Source: C-114 sp963745405 (lineage in GTDB: Bacteria > Chloroflexota > Limnocylindria > Limnocylindrales > CSP1-4). Taken from it: DNA of 64,000 bases. The stretch spans positions 1,922,001 through 1,986,000 of the forward strand of contig CAVUWY010000002.1 in assembly GCA_963745405.1 (NCBI GenBank), in the 5' to 3' direction. Positions 51,851 to 59,864 of the stretch are shown piece by piece. The first letter of the stretch is position 1; the number at the start of each line of letters is the position of its first letter. Under the pieces are notes generated by a model, which was not told the origin of the DNA, ran no database searches, and saw only the letters and a list, made by a program, of their open reading frames with translations. Position numbers and translations under genes: made by a program.

Positions 51851-52756
51851 ATGAAGGTCGGCGTGATGGTGCCCCAGGGCTGGAAGGGCGAATACGACGG
51901 GTGGCGGCCGGCCGACGCGTGGCAGCGCTCGATCGACATCGCCCGCGACGCGGAGCGTCTCGGCTTCGAGTCCCTGTGGGTCTTCGACCACTTCCACACC
52001 GTGCCCGATCCGACCGACGAGATGACGTTCGAGTCGTTCGCGATGGTCAGTGCGCTCGCGATGGTCACCTCCCGGGTCCGGCTCGGCCACATGGTCGTCT
52101 GTACCGGGTTCCGCAACCCCGCCCTGACGGCCAAGCTGTCCTCGACCATCGACGTCATCTCCGGCGGGCGCTTCGAGCTCGGCATCGGGGCCGGCTGGAA
52201 GGAGGAGGAGTGGCGGGCGTACGGGTTCGGCTTCCCGCCGCTCGCCGCCCGCATGGGCGCCCTCCACGACCACCTCGAGATCATCACCCGGATGTTCGGG
52301 CCGGGCCGGGCCACCTATGTCGGCACGTATGGCAGCGTGCACGGCGCGATCAACCAGCCCAAGGGCATCCAGGACCACATCCCGATCGTCGTCGGCGGCA
52401 ACGGCGAGCGGGTGACGCTCGGCCTCGCCGTCCGCTTTGCCGACGAGCTCAACCTCGTCTTCATCGATCCGCCCGAGGTCGCTGCCCGCCTCGGGGCGAT
52501 CCGCCAGCGCTGCGAGGACGAGGGCCGCGACCCGGCGACGCTGCGGGTGTCGCTCTACACCCGCGACGAGGCGATCCGGCCGGTCGGGCGCCAACGGGTC
52601 GACTACCTCGCCGAGCTCGATGCCCTCGGGCTCGACCGGGTCGTCTGCTTCCCGAGCCGCTGGGACCAGTCGCTCGAGGCGCAGGAGCGGTTCGCCGAGG
52701 ACTGCCGCACCGCCCGGCTCGAGATGGGCGAGGTGGCCGCCTCCGACGCCGCCTGA
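51851..52756 (+). CDS. LLM-class F420-dependent oxidoreductase, copy 2
   Basis: 301 aa. The motifs are KVGVMVPQGWKGEYDGWRPA, SLWVFDHFHTVPDPT, RVRLGHMVVCTGFRNPALTA and GGRFELGIGAGWKEEEWRAY. VVGGNGERVTLGLAVRFADE is the C-terminal cofactor-binding block. Similar enzymes reduce or oxidise small molecules with F420. The ATG at 51851 has GGAG 8 nt upstream. The 3' neighbour, sodX, is convergent. Confidence 0.88.
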   Translation: MKVGVMVPQGWKGEYDGWRPADAWQRSIDIARDAERLGFESLWVFDHFHTVPDPTDEMTFESFAMVSALAMVTSRVRLGHMVVCTGFRNPALTAKLSSTIDVISGGRFELGIGAGWKEEEWRAYGFGFPPLAARMGALHDHLEIITRMFGPGRATYVGTYGSVHGAINQPKGIQDHIPIVVGGNGERVTLGLAVRFADELNLVFIDPPEVAARLGAIRQRCEDEGRDPATLRVSLYTRDEAIRPVGRQRVDYLAELDALGLDRVVCFPSRWDQSLEAQERFAEDCRTARLEMGEVAASDAA

Positions 52757-52762
52757 TCGCGG

Positions 52763-53161
52763 CTATGGCGCCGGCCGCTCCGGACCCGGCGGGCCGGCGA
52801 GCAGCCCGACGCGGCGCACCGGGCCATATCGGAACCAGGCCCGCGCCACGAGCCGCTCCAGGGTGAGCGGGCCGTAGCGACGCGAGTCGATCGAGACCTC
52901 GGGGTCGTCGCCGAGGAGCCACGCCTCGTCCGGACCGAGCCGGATCGACACCGACACGTCGTCGCCGGTCGCCGGATCGGTGACGACGACGTCCGTCACC
53001 GACTCGCCGGGTCGGCCGGCTACCCGCTTGAGGGCAAGGACCTCCGTCTCCGGCTCACGGATGACGACGATCGTCCCTCGTCGTGGCCAGCGCCCGACGG
53101 TCGGGTCGGTCAGCAGCCAGTCGCCGGGCTCGACGGCCGGCCGCATGCTCCCTTCGACCAC
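52763..53161 (-). CDS. sodX: Nickel superoxide dismutase maturation protease SodX (S26-type)
   Basis: About 132 aa. The signal-peptidase-like nucleophile is in VVEGSMRPAVEPGDWLLTDP, followed by RGTIVVIREPETEVLALKRV with the lysine, and DEAWLLGDDPEVSIDSRRYG. This small soluble S26 protease cleaves the N-terminal propeptide of SodN, exposing the nickel-binding His. No ATG is in frame upstream; GTG 53161 is the first start codon, only a few residues before the Ser, and some homologues begin just so. It lies 71 nt after sodN on the same strand, the standard pairing. Confidence 0.8.
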   Translation of the reverse strand: MVEGSMRPAVEPGDWLLTDPTVGRWPRRGTIVVIREPETEVLALKRVAGRPGESVTDVVVTDPATGDDVSVSIRLGPDEAWLLGDDPEVSIDSRRYGPLTLERLVARAWFRYGPVRRVGLLAGPPGPERPAP

Positions 53162-53232
53162 GGCGACCCGCCAGGGGCCGCGGATGGTGCCGATGGCGGG
53201 CGACCGACGCGTCGTCGGCGGCGCCGATGGCC

Positions 53233-53652
53233 CTACTTCTTGGTCGACCAGAAGATGTCGGAGAACTCCTTGACCGCCGCCTCGAGCTGGGCCGCGGCCT
53301 CGGCGTCGACGTTCTGCTTGTTCTTGCTGGCGAGCTTGAGGACGTTCCAGACCTTGGTGTGGAGCTCCGGGTTCGCCTCGAGGTGCTCGGGCTTGAAGTA
53401 GTCGGACCAGATCACCTGGACCTCGTGCTTGACGAGCTCGGCGTGCTGCTCCTTGACGGTGATGCAGCGGATGAACTTGTTGCGGTCGGCGACGGCCATC
53501 GAGTTCGCGTCGATCTGGCCGATGAGCTCGACCATCCGGGCGACCGTCCGGGCGGCGGTCACGGCCCCGGCCGGGTCGTAGATCCCGCACGGGATGTCGC
53601 AGTGGGCGTGGACCGTCGTCGACGGGACGAGCCAACGGCTGAGTCGGGACAT
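53233..53652 (-). CDS. sodN: Nickel superoxide dismutase
   Basis: 139 aa. The nickel hook is AHCDIPCGIYDP; after cleavage before His the mature protein would start HCDIPCG, with the amine and His, Cys2 and Cys6 as ligands. The propeptide (MSRLSRWLVPSTTVHA) is about 16 residues. The helical bundle continues with VARMVELIGQIDANSMAVAD, HEVQVIWSDYFKPEHLEANP and LHTKVWNVLKLASKNKQNVD. It converts superoxide to H2O2 and O2 in the cytosol. ATG 53652 follows GGAGG. It is cotranscribed with sodX. No Fur/Nur box could be assigned by eye. Confidence 0.93.
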   Translation of the reverse strand: MSRLSRWLVPSTTVHAHCDIPCGIYDPAGAVTAARTVARMVELIGQIDANSMAVADRNKFIRCITVKEQHAELVKHEVQVIWSDYFKPEHLEANPELHTKVWNVLKLASKNKQNVDAEAAAQLEAAVKEFSDIFWSTKK

Positions 53653-53876
53653 CGAGGCCTCCTCCGGGCACTGGGGAGCGGGTCGCGGCGCCGTCGGATC
53701 GAGGCGGTCGCCTGTCGGCTCCATGTTCGGAGTGCCCCGCAGGGCTGTCAAACCGGCGAGGACTGATCGCGGTCCGTTCTCCAGCCGAAGGGCTACCATT
53801 GCCCGGCAGTCAGCGACGAGATGGGTGGACCGCGTTTCGCGCGCCGGTGACCGTCGCCTAGCGATAGGAGCGACCT

Positions 53877-54164
53877 GTGCTCATCCTCGCGATCCTTGTC
53901 ATCGCCATCGTCGCCGGCTGGGCGGCCAACGTCGTCGTCGGCAAAGGCAAGCACTACTCGACCCAGGAGTTGTTCTTCGCCGGCATCATCGGCTCGTTCG
54001 TCGGCGGGCTGATCTTCAGTCTCATCGCCGGCAACGGGCTCGACATCGCGATCTCCGGTTTGATCGGGTCCACCATCGGGGCGGTTGTGGTCCTCCTGAT
54101 CTACGCGCCGGTCCGCGAGCGGATGGCCGCACCCAAGGCGACGAACACGATCCGCAAGCGCTGA
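53877..54164 (+). CDS. GlsB/YeaQ/YmgE-family small membrane protein
   Basis: 95 aa, with three hydrophobic stretches (LILAILVIAIVAGWAANVVV, FFAGIIGSFVGGLIFSLIAG, IAISGLIGSTIGAVVVLLIY). The GWAANVVV-G-K-G...GIIGSFVGG pattern is that of transglycosylase-associated (GlsB) proteins, linked to stress in other bacteria. A GTG start at 53877 follows TAGGAG. The gene stands alone between sodN and the LysM gene. Confidence 0.85.
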   Translation: MLILAILVIAIVAGWAANVVVGKGKHYSTQELFFAGIIGSFVGGLIFSLIAGNGLDIAISGLIGSTIGAVVVLLIYAPVRERMAAPKATNTIRKR

Positions 54165-54226
54165 CCGCGGCGGGCGACGCGCCCGGAAGCGCGCGGTCCG
54201 CTGAGCCGCCCGCACCCGGTTCGTGA

Positions 54227-54256
54227 GCGGACCGCCCGACCCGGGGCCGGTATCAT
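54227..54256 (+). promoter_or_regulatory. Promoter of the LysM gene
   Basis: GCGGAC (54227-54232), an 18-nt spacer and TATCAT (54251-54256). The ATG at 54265 is 8 nt after the -10 and lacks a ribosome-binding site, so the transcript is probably leaderless. GCGGAC resembles the TGGACA and GTGGAC -35 boxes seen elsewhere in the window. Confidence 0.45.
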
Positions 54257-54264
54257 TCGGGTCG

Positions 54265-55545
54265 ATGACCGACCGCGCTGCCGCCCCGACCGAGCGCGCC
54301 ACGGCCTGCCCCTTCGTCGCCTTCGAGGACGACAGGGACGAGCGGTCCGACCGACCCGACCACCGCCATCGGTGCTTCGCCGAGTCGCGTCCGGCCCCGC
54401 GGGCCATCGCCCACCAGGAGGCCTTCTGCCTCTCGCCCGCGTTCGCCGGCTGCCCGACGTTCCAGGACTGGGCTCGCCGCGAAGCCGCCCATACCTCGAC
54501 CGTCCGGGGCGCCCCGACGGCGACTCGGCTGGAGGCAGCGGAGATCGCAGTGGCCGAGGTCGATGCCGCGCCCGACCGCCCGGCGAGCGACGATCCTCCA
54601 CTCGACGATGAAAGCGACTACGGGCGCGCACCCGCGGCCGAGGAACGTGCCCGCTCCTCGTCCCGCGATTGGGCCGCGCCACCCCCGTGGGCAGTGGACG
54701 CTTCAGCGGCGGCCGGCACGGCCGCCGGATCGTCCGACCGGTCCGCGTCGTCGAGCGGCTCGACGTCGAGTGGGACCGCGGCCAAGGCGGCGGCCGGCGC
54801 CGGAGCGGGCCTCGCCGCGTCGCGCTGGATCGCGGACGGGTCCACCGATGCCGGCGACTCGGACTACGCCGAGTCAGGCAGCCCGGCGGGAACGACAGGC
54901 CACGACCCAGCGGCCACGTCGACCGCGGCCGGCGTGGCGCCCGACGATGAACTCGCCGGACTCGTGAGTCGGAGTCGCCCGGCCTCGTCGCGGGCGAGGA
55001 CGACGAGCAAGTCGTCCGCCGGCCAGGCGAAGGCGGCCCAGGCCAAGGCCGGCCGCCGGCCACCGAGTGAGGATGGCGGGCCGAGCTGGGAGCGACCGAA
55101 ACGGTTCGAGGCCTATCCGACCCTGCGAACGCGGGTCGGCTTCCCGGCCGTGCCGCGGATCATCCTGGCGCTCGCCGGCCTGGCCCTCGCGGCGTTCATC
55201 GTCTTCATGGTGCCGTCGCTGTTCTTCAGCGGCGGCGACCAGGGGACGGGCGGCCTCGCGACGCCCTCCCCGAGCGCCATCGCGAGTGCCTCAGTCGCCC
55301 CGACCCCGATCCCCGCGGCGACGCCGTTGACCTACACCGTGATCGCCGGCGACAACCTCGGCAAGATCGCCAAGAAGTTCGGGGTGACGCAGAAGGAGAT
55401 CCTGGCCGCCAACCCGAAGATCAAGAACGCGAACCTGATCTCGGTGGGGCAGGTCATCGTCATCCCGGCCGCAGCCTCGCCGACCGAGGTCATCGACTCC
55501 GGGCCGACGAGCCCGTCCCCGGCGCCGAGCTCAGCCGCGCCGTAA
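54265..55545 (+). CDS. Membrane LysM protein with N-terminal four-Cys motif
   Basis: 426 aa. Cytoplasmic residues 15-75 hold four spaced cysteines: CPFVAFEDDRDERS, HRHRCFAE, then AHQEAFCLSPAFAGCPTF. A long Ala/Ser/Asp-rich stretch follows. One transmembrane helix (RIILALAGLALAAFIVFMVP) leads to a Ser/Pro spacer and a LysM domain (YTVIAGDNLGKIAKKFGVTQ, then EILAANPKIKN and VIVIP). LysM binds peptidoglycan, so the protein spans from cytosol to wall. The Cys motif resembles an unnamed motif I associate with Chloroflexota proteins; it may bind zinc or an iron-sulfur cluster. Confidence 0.8.
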   Translation: MTDRAAAPTERATACPFVAFEDDRDERSDRPDHRHRCFAESRPAPRAIAHQEAFCLSPAFAGCPTFQDWARREAAHTSTVRGAPTATRLEAAEIAVAEVDAAPDRPASDDPPLDDESDYGRAPAAEERARSSSRDWAAPPPWAVDASAAAGTAAGSSDRSASSSGSTSSGTAAKAAAGAGAGLAASRWIADGSTDAGDSDYAESGSPAGTTGHDPAATSTAAGVAPDDELAGLVSRSRPASSRARTTSKSSAGQAKAAQAKAGRRPPSEDGGPSWERPKRFEAYPTLRTRVGFPAVPRIILALAGLALAAFIVFMVPSLFFSGGDQGTGGLATPSPSAIASASVAPTPIPAATPLTYTVIAGDNLGKIAKKFGVTQKEILAANPKIKNANLISVGQVIVIPAAASPTEVIDSGPTSPSPAPSSAAP

Positions 55546-55628
55546 AGCAGGGCCAGGGGGTCGTCGCGCCGTTAGACCGCCCGGGTCGCCGGGCCTTGGT
55601 TGTGGGGTGGGGCCGGCCGGCCCGAGGT

Positions 55629-55958
55629 CTAGCGAGGGGCGAGGTTGATGGCGGTGATGCGCCCGGCCTCGACCCGGAATGTCGCGTCGATGTGCTGGGT
55701 CGGCGCACCCGGCCGGATGACGACGAGGTCGGCCTCGTAGCTCGTCCCCGTGTCGCGGACCTGGCCAGGGATCATCTTCAGGCCGCGGTCGCCACGGAGG
55801 AACCAGCCGCCGACCCGATCGCGTCCGCGCAACGTCTGTGCGCTGTCGCCGACGTGGACCCGCATCTCGGCCATCTCGTCCATGAGCGCGACCGCGCCCT
55901 CGCGATCGCCGCCATTCAGCTTCTCGAAGAACTCATCCATCGTCTCGACGGCACCCAT
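55629..55958 (-). CDS. SnoaL/NTF2-like small protein
   Basis: 109 aa with the SnoaL/NTF2 cone fold: helix MDEFFEKLNGGDREGAVALM, strands MRVHVGDSAQTLRGRDRVGG, MIPGQVRDTGTSYEADLVVI and HIDATFRVEAGRITAINLAP. These domains bind small ligands or act as isomerases; no active residues can be assigned. ATG 55958 has TACACT 7 nt upstream, a leaderless pattern. It is also in frame with the TPM gene upstream, separated only by one TGA. Confidence 0.8.
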   Translation of the reverse strand: MGAVETMDEFFEKLNGGDREGAVALMDEMAEMRVHVGDSAQTLRGRDRVGGWFLRGDRGLKMIPGQVRDTGTSYEADLVVIRPGAPTQHIDATFRVEAGRITAINLAPR

Positions 55959-56090
55959 GGCGGGGAGTGTAGGGCGTCGGCTCTGAAGCCGCCGCGGTCG
56001 GGCGGGATGGTCGCCGCCGAGCCAGAAGCCGCCCAGCCGGAAGTCGCCGCCGAGCCAGAAGCCGCCGCCCAGCCGGAAGTCGCTGCCGAC

Positions 56091-57836
56091 TCAGAAACCG
56101 CCGCCGGCGCCGCCGCCACCGAAGCCGCCCCCGCCGCCGAAGCCGCCGCCGCCACCCGACCCACCGCTCGACGGCGCCGAGCCGACTGTCCCGATCGCCG
56201 CGAGCATCCCGCCGATGTTCGGGATCGGCGAGCTCGACATCGGTCCGCCGCCGCCGCCGCCCCAGCCGGAGCCCGGCCCGCTCCCGACCGCGCTGCCATA
56301 CCAGATCGGGAACCACGCGTTCGTGGCCACGCCGGAGCCGGCCCGGACGTCGTCGAACGAGCGATCGAGGACGCCCTGGACAGCCGACTGGAGTCCCAGC
56401 GCGACTCCCCAGACGAAGGCCTGGTCGGGCGTCTCGAGCCAGGCCAGCTGGGCTTCGTCGACTACCTGGCGGAGCGACCGGGCCTGGGCCATCGTCTTGT
56501 CGAGGGTCCGCCGGTAGGCCGCGAGCATCGCCCGGATCATCGCCCCCGACATCGTCCGGGCCGGCATCTGCCGGCCGATGATCCAGGTCAGGACCCCTGC
56601 CGCCGCGAGGGCGATGCCGAGGAGCACGAATCCCTGGCTCGGCAGGTTGACCCCGAGGATGAACAGGGCGATGCCGGCAACGGCCTCGATCGCCGCGCCC
56701 CGATACCAGCGTTGGGCGACCTTGGTCGGCGGGCCGGAGAGCCAGCCCTTGGTCACGGCGTGGGCCTCGAGGTCGATGTCGAACTTCGCAGTCAGCGTGG
56801 CGACATCGGTCAGGTGGGTCGGGGCGAGATAGCCCGTCTCGTCGAGGCTCGGCAGTCCGGCCAGCCGTTCGGCGATCGACGTTTCAGCCGGGCTGAGGGT
56901 GTGGCGGCGGATGAGCCGCAGCTCCGGGCTGTCCGTGACCGTCGGCCGCGTCTCGATGCCGATCTTCGTGTGGTGGACGATGGTGCCGGTCTGCTCCTCG
57001 CGGAAGGCGAGCGAGCCGTGACTGGCAAGGTCGAGGAGCGCCGTCGTCAGCGTGTGGCGTGACGAGCGGCCGTCCCAGATGAGCGCGGCACTGGCGGGTG
57101 TCAGGTCGGCCGGCGGGGCCGGCATGTGGATCGACGGGTCGTCGAGGTAGACCGGGTCGCGACCGAAGCGCAGCCAATGCCATGCCGCGAAGCCGACGAG
57201 GAGGAAGGACAGCAGCGGGGCGACGACGAGTCCGATGATCGAATCGACCTGCCGGGCCTGCTGCAGCGCGGCCGCATGCTCCGGGGTCGCGTTCGCGTCG
57301 ACCTTGTCGAGGGCGACCCTGAGGGCGCCGCCGATGTCGCACTGCTCGAGCAGCGGCAGCATGTCGTTCTGGTAGATCGCCTGGCGCTCCCCGTTGGAGA
57401 GGAACTCGGCGGCATAGCCTGCGCCCGCGTCGAGTTGGACCTGGCCGTGGCACAGCGAGGAGTCCATGTCGAAGAGGATCACGAGGCCGTCGTCGAACCC
57501 CTTGCGGCCGACGCCCCACTGGGTACCGAGCGCGTCGGCATCCGCCTGGGCGGCCTCCGGGCTGTCGCTGTCGGGCTTGACCTGGGTGTAGACGACGATC
57601 TCGGCTCCGGTCCGCGCCTCGATCGCCTCGATGCGCGCCTTCGCGTACGCGATGTCGCTCGGCGACAGGACACCGGCCGTGTCGTAGACGCGCTGTCCGG
57701 TGACCGGCGGCGGATACGGCGGGCCGGGAGGCTCGGCGGCGCCCACCGCGGCAGCGACGAGGAGCAGCACGGTGAGGGACGCGACGAAGAGCCCGCCGAT
57801 GCGGAGGGCGACGGTGCCGATCAGCCCTCGGCTCAT
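56091..57836 (-). CDS. TPM-domain (DUF2207-like) membrane protein with Gly-rich tail
   Basis: 581 aa. A signal peptide (LFVASLTVLLLVAAAVGAAE) precedes a TPM domain (VYDTAGVLSPSDIAYAKARI, RTGAEIVVYTQVK, GFDDGLVILFDMD). Then come a transmembrane helix, a cytoplasmic DUF2207-like region with LTPASAALIWDGRSSRHTLT, a two-helix membrane anchor and a C-terminal GGSGGGGGFGG...GGGF tail. TPM proteins are tied to photosystem II repair in plants and to stress or membrane quality control in bacteria. ATG 57836 overlaps the stop of the upstream methyltransferase gene. Last gene of the holin-lysA-metF-like operon. Confidence 0.82.
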   Translation of the reverse strand: MSRGLIGTVALRIGGLFVASLTVLLLVAAAVGAAEPPGPPYPPPVTGQRVYDTAGVLSPSDIAYAKARIEAIEARTGAEIVVYTQVKPDSDSPEAAQADADALGTQWGVGRKGFDDGLVILFDMDSSLCHGQVQLDAGAGYAAEFLSNGERQAIYQNDMLPLLEQCDIGGALRVALDKVDANATPEHAAALQQARQVDSIIGLVVAPLLSFLLVGFAAWHWLRFGRDPVYLDDPSIHMPAPPADLTPASAALIWDGRSSRHTLTTALLDLASHGSLAFREEQTGTIVHHTKIGIETRPTVTDSPELRLIRRHTLSPAETSIAERLAGLPSLDETGYLAPTHLTDVATLTAKFDIDLEAHAVTKGWLSGPPTKVAQRWYRGAAIEAVAGIALFILGVNLPSQGFVLLGIALAAAGVLTWIIGRQMPARTMSGAMIRAMLAAYRRTLDKTMAQARSLRQVVDEAQLAWLETPDQAFVWGVALGLQSAVQGVLDRSFDDVRAGSGVATNAWFPIWYGSAVGSGPGSGWGGGGGGPMSSSPIPNIGGMLAAIGTVGSAPSSGGSGGGGGFGGGGGFGGGGAGGGF

Positions 57837-59848
57837 CGCGCCCGGACCTCCGCGACGGTCGCCGGCAGCGCCGCCCGGACGCGGCGGACGAGCTCGGCTG
57901 CCTGCTCGTAGCGCCCGAAGCTCGGCATGATGTAGGTCCCGGCGACGAGTGGCGCGACCGCAGTCAGCAGGTCGAGGGCGAGCTCCAGGCCGACCTCGGC
58001 GGCCCGGTCGCCGGCTTCGGCCATGGCCGCCCGGACCGGAGCCGGGATGGTGATGCCCGGCACCTCGTTGTGGAGGAACTCGGTGTGGCGCCCGCTCTGG
58101 AGCGGCAGGACGCCGAGGAGCACCGGCACCGGGAAGCCCGCCGGTCCGAAGCGGCGGCGCGCCTGGTCGAGCATCGCCTGGACCTGGTCGAGCGAGTAGA
58201 GGGGCTGGGTCATCACGAGATGCGCACCGGCTTCGAGCTTCTGGGCGAGGCGGTCCCATTCGGCCGACTGGTCGGCGGCCGTCGGGTCGAGGGCGCAGGC
58301 GATGGTGAAGCCGGCCGGCTGGCCGATCGGCGATCCGGCACCATCCTCGCCGCGGTTGAGGCGCGACAGGATCCGGATGAGGCCGACCGAATCGACGTCC
58401 CAGACCCCAGTCCCGGTCGGATAGTCGCCGATCCGTGGCGGATCGCCGGTGAGAGCCAGGATGTCGCGGACCCCGAGGGCATGGGCCCCGAGGAGCTCCG
58501 ACTCGAGAGCCATGAGGTTCCGGTCGCGGGTCGTGAAGTGGACCAGGCACTCGACGTCGAGGTCGTGCTGGATCCCGAACGCGACCGCCATGCAGCCCAT
58601 CCGGACGCGGGCCATCGCGCTGTCGCTGACGTTGACGAGGTCGACCCCGGCCGACTGGAGGAGGCGTGCGGCGTCGAGCGTCCGGTCGATCCGGACCGAG
58701 CGGGGCGGATCGATCTCGACCGAGATGACGAAGTGCCCCGCTGCCAGGCGACGGGCGAGGCCGGTCGGCGGCGGTGCGGCCGCCGCGGAGGCGATCGCGT
58801 CCGGCGTCGCGAGGATGCTCGTGCTGACGATCACCGGAGCGGTCGCCGGTCCCGTGTCTACGCCCGGGCTCGAGGTCGCCTGCGCCCCGGCGGCTCCGGA
58901 GTTCGCGGCCGCGTCGAGCGCCCGCCGCATCGCCGCCACGTGCTCCGGCGTCGTTCCGCAGCAGCCCCCGACGATGCCGGCTCCCGCCGCGAGGAGGTTC
59001 GGCACCATCGCCCCGAAATAGGCGGGTCCGGCCGCGTAGACGAAGCGCTCGTCGATCCGCTGTGGCAGGCCGGCGTTCGGCATGATCGAGCGGCCGATCG
59101 GCGCGCCGCCGGGACCCATCGCCTCCAGCGCTTCGAGACAGGCCACAGGACCTGCCCCGCAGTTCACGCCGATCGCGTCGACCCCGACCGCCGCGAGGGC
59201 AGCGGCTGCCGGACCGGGCCGTGAGCCGTCGAGGAGGGCGACCTCCTCACCGAACGTGAGCGAGGCCACGATCGGAAGATCGGCCGCCTGTCGCACCTCG
59301 TCGACGGCGAGGAGGAGGTCGTCGAGCTCGGAGAACGTCTCGACGATGAAGAGGTCGACGCCACCCTCGAGGAGCCCGTCTATCTGCTCGCGGAAGGCGG
59401 CTCGGATCGCCCGCTCGTCGCGCCCGCCGGGGGCGTGTCGTGGCGCTCCGAGCGGTCCGATCGACCCCGCCACGAGTGCATCCCGGGCGGCGACGTCGCG
59501 GGCCTCGCGGGCGACCTGGGCGGCTCGGCGGTTGAGGCGGTGGGCCTTGTCGGCGAGGCCGAACGGCGCGAGCCGGACCCGGTTCGCCCCGAAGGTCGCC
59601 GTCTCGATGAGGTCCGCACCCGCCTCCAGGTACTCCCGGTGGATCGCCCCGATGAGTTCCGGGCGGGTCGTTGCGAGCTCGTCGAGGCACGCCCGCTGGG
59701 GGATGCCGCGGCTGTAGAGCAGGGTGCCCATCGCCCCGTCGGCGAGGATCGGCCGCTCCGCGAGCCGCGATCGGAAGCGATCGCGGAGCGTCGATGGGGC
59801 AGTCGCGGCGTCGGGGGAGTGGGCGGGGTCGGCGGGGTCGGTGGCCAT
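57833..59848 (-). CDS. Bifunctional homocysteine S-methyltransferase / 5,10-methylenetetrahydrofolate reductase
   Basis: 671 aa, the YitJ-type fusion. The N-terminal half is a zinc-dependent homocysteine methyltransferase: ILADGAMGTLLYSRGI, GVNCGAGP and VGGCCGTTPEH supply the Cys ligands. The C-terminal half is MetF-like: FVISVEIDPPRSVRIDRTLD, NVSDSAMARVRMG and LALTGDPPRIGDY. It makes methyl-THF and passes the methyl to homocysteine without cobalamin-dependent MetH. ATG 59848 has TACGCT 9 nt upstream. No SAM riboswitch was found. It follows lysA by 16 nt. Confidence 0.92.
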   Translation of the reverse strand: MATDPADPAHSPDAATAPSTLRDRFRSRLAERPILADGAMGTLLYSRGIPQRACLDELATTRPELIGAIHREYLEAGADLIETATFGANRVRLAPFGLADKAHRLNRRAAQVAREARDVAARDALVAGSIGPLGAPRHAPGGRDERAIRAAFREQIDGLLEGGVDLFIVETFSELDDLLLAVDEVRQAADLPIVASLTFGEEVALLDGSRPGPAAAALAAVGVDAIGVNCGAGPVACLEALEAMGPGGAPIGRSIMPNAGLPQRIDERFVYAAGPAYFGAMVPNLLAAGAGIVGGCCGTTPEHVAAMRRALDAAANSGAAGAQATSSPGVDTGPATAPVIVSTSILATPDAIASAAAAPPPTGLARRLAAGHFVISVEIDPPRSVRIDRTLDAARLLQSAGVDLVNVSDSAMARVRMGCMAVAFGIQHDLDVECLVHFTTRDRNLMALESELLGAHALGVRDILALTGDPPRIGDYPTGTGVWDVDSVGLIRILSRLNRGEDGAGSPIGQPAGFTIACALDPTAADQSAEWDRLAQKLEAGAHLVMTQPLYSLDQVQAMLDQARRRFGPAGFPVPVLLGVLPLQSGRHTEFLHNEVPGITIPAPVRAAMAEAGDRAAEVGLELALDLLTAVAPLVAGTYIMPSFGRYEQAAELVRRVRAALPATVAEVRAR

Positions 59849-59864
59849 GTCCCCGACAGCGTAC

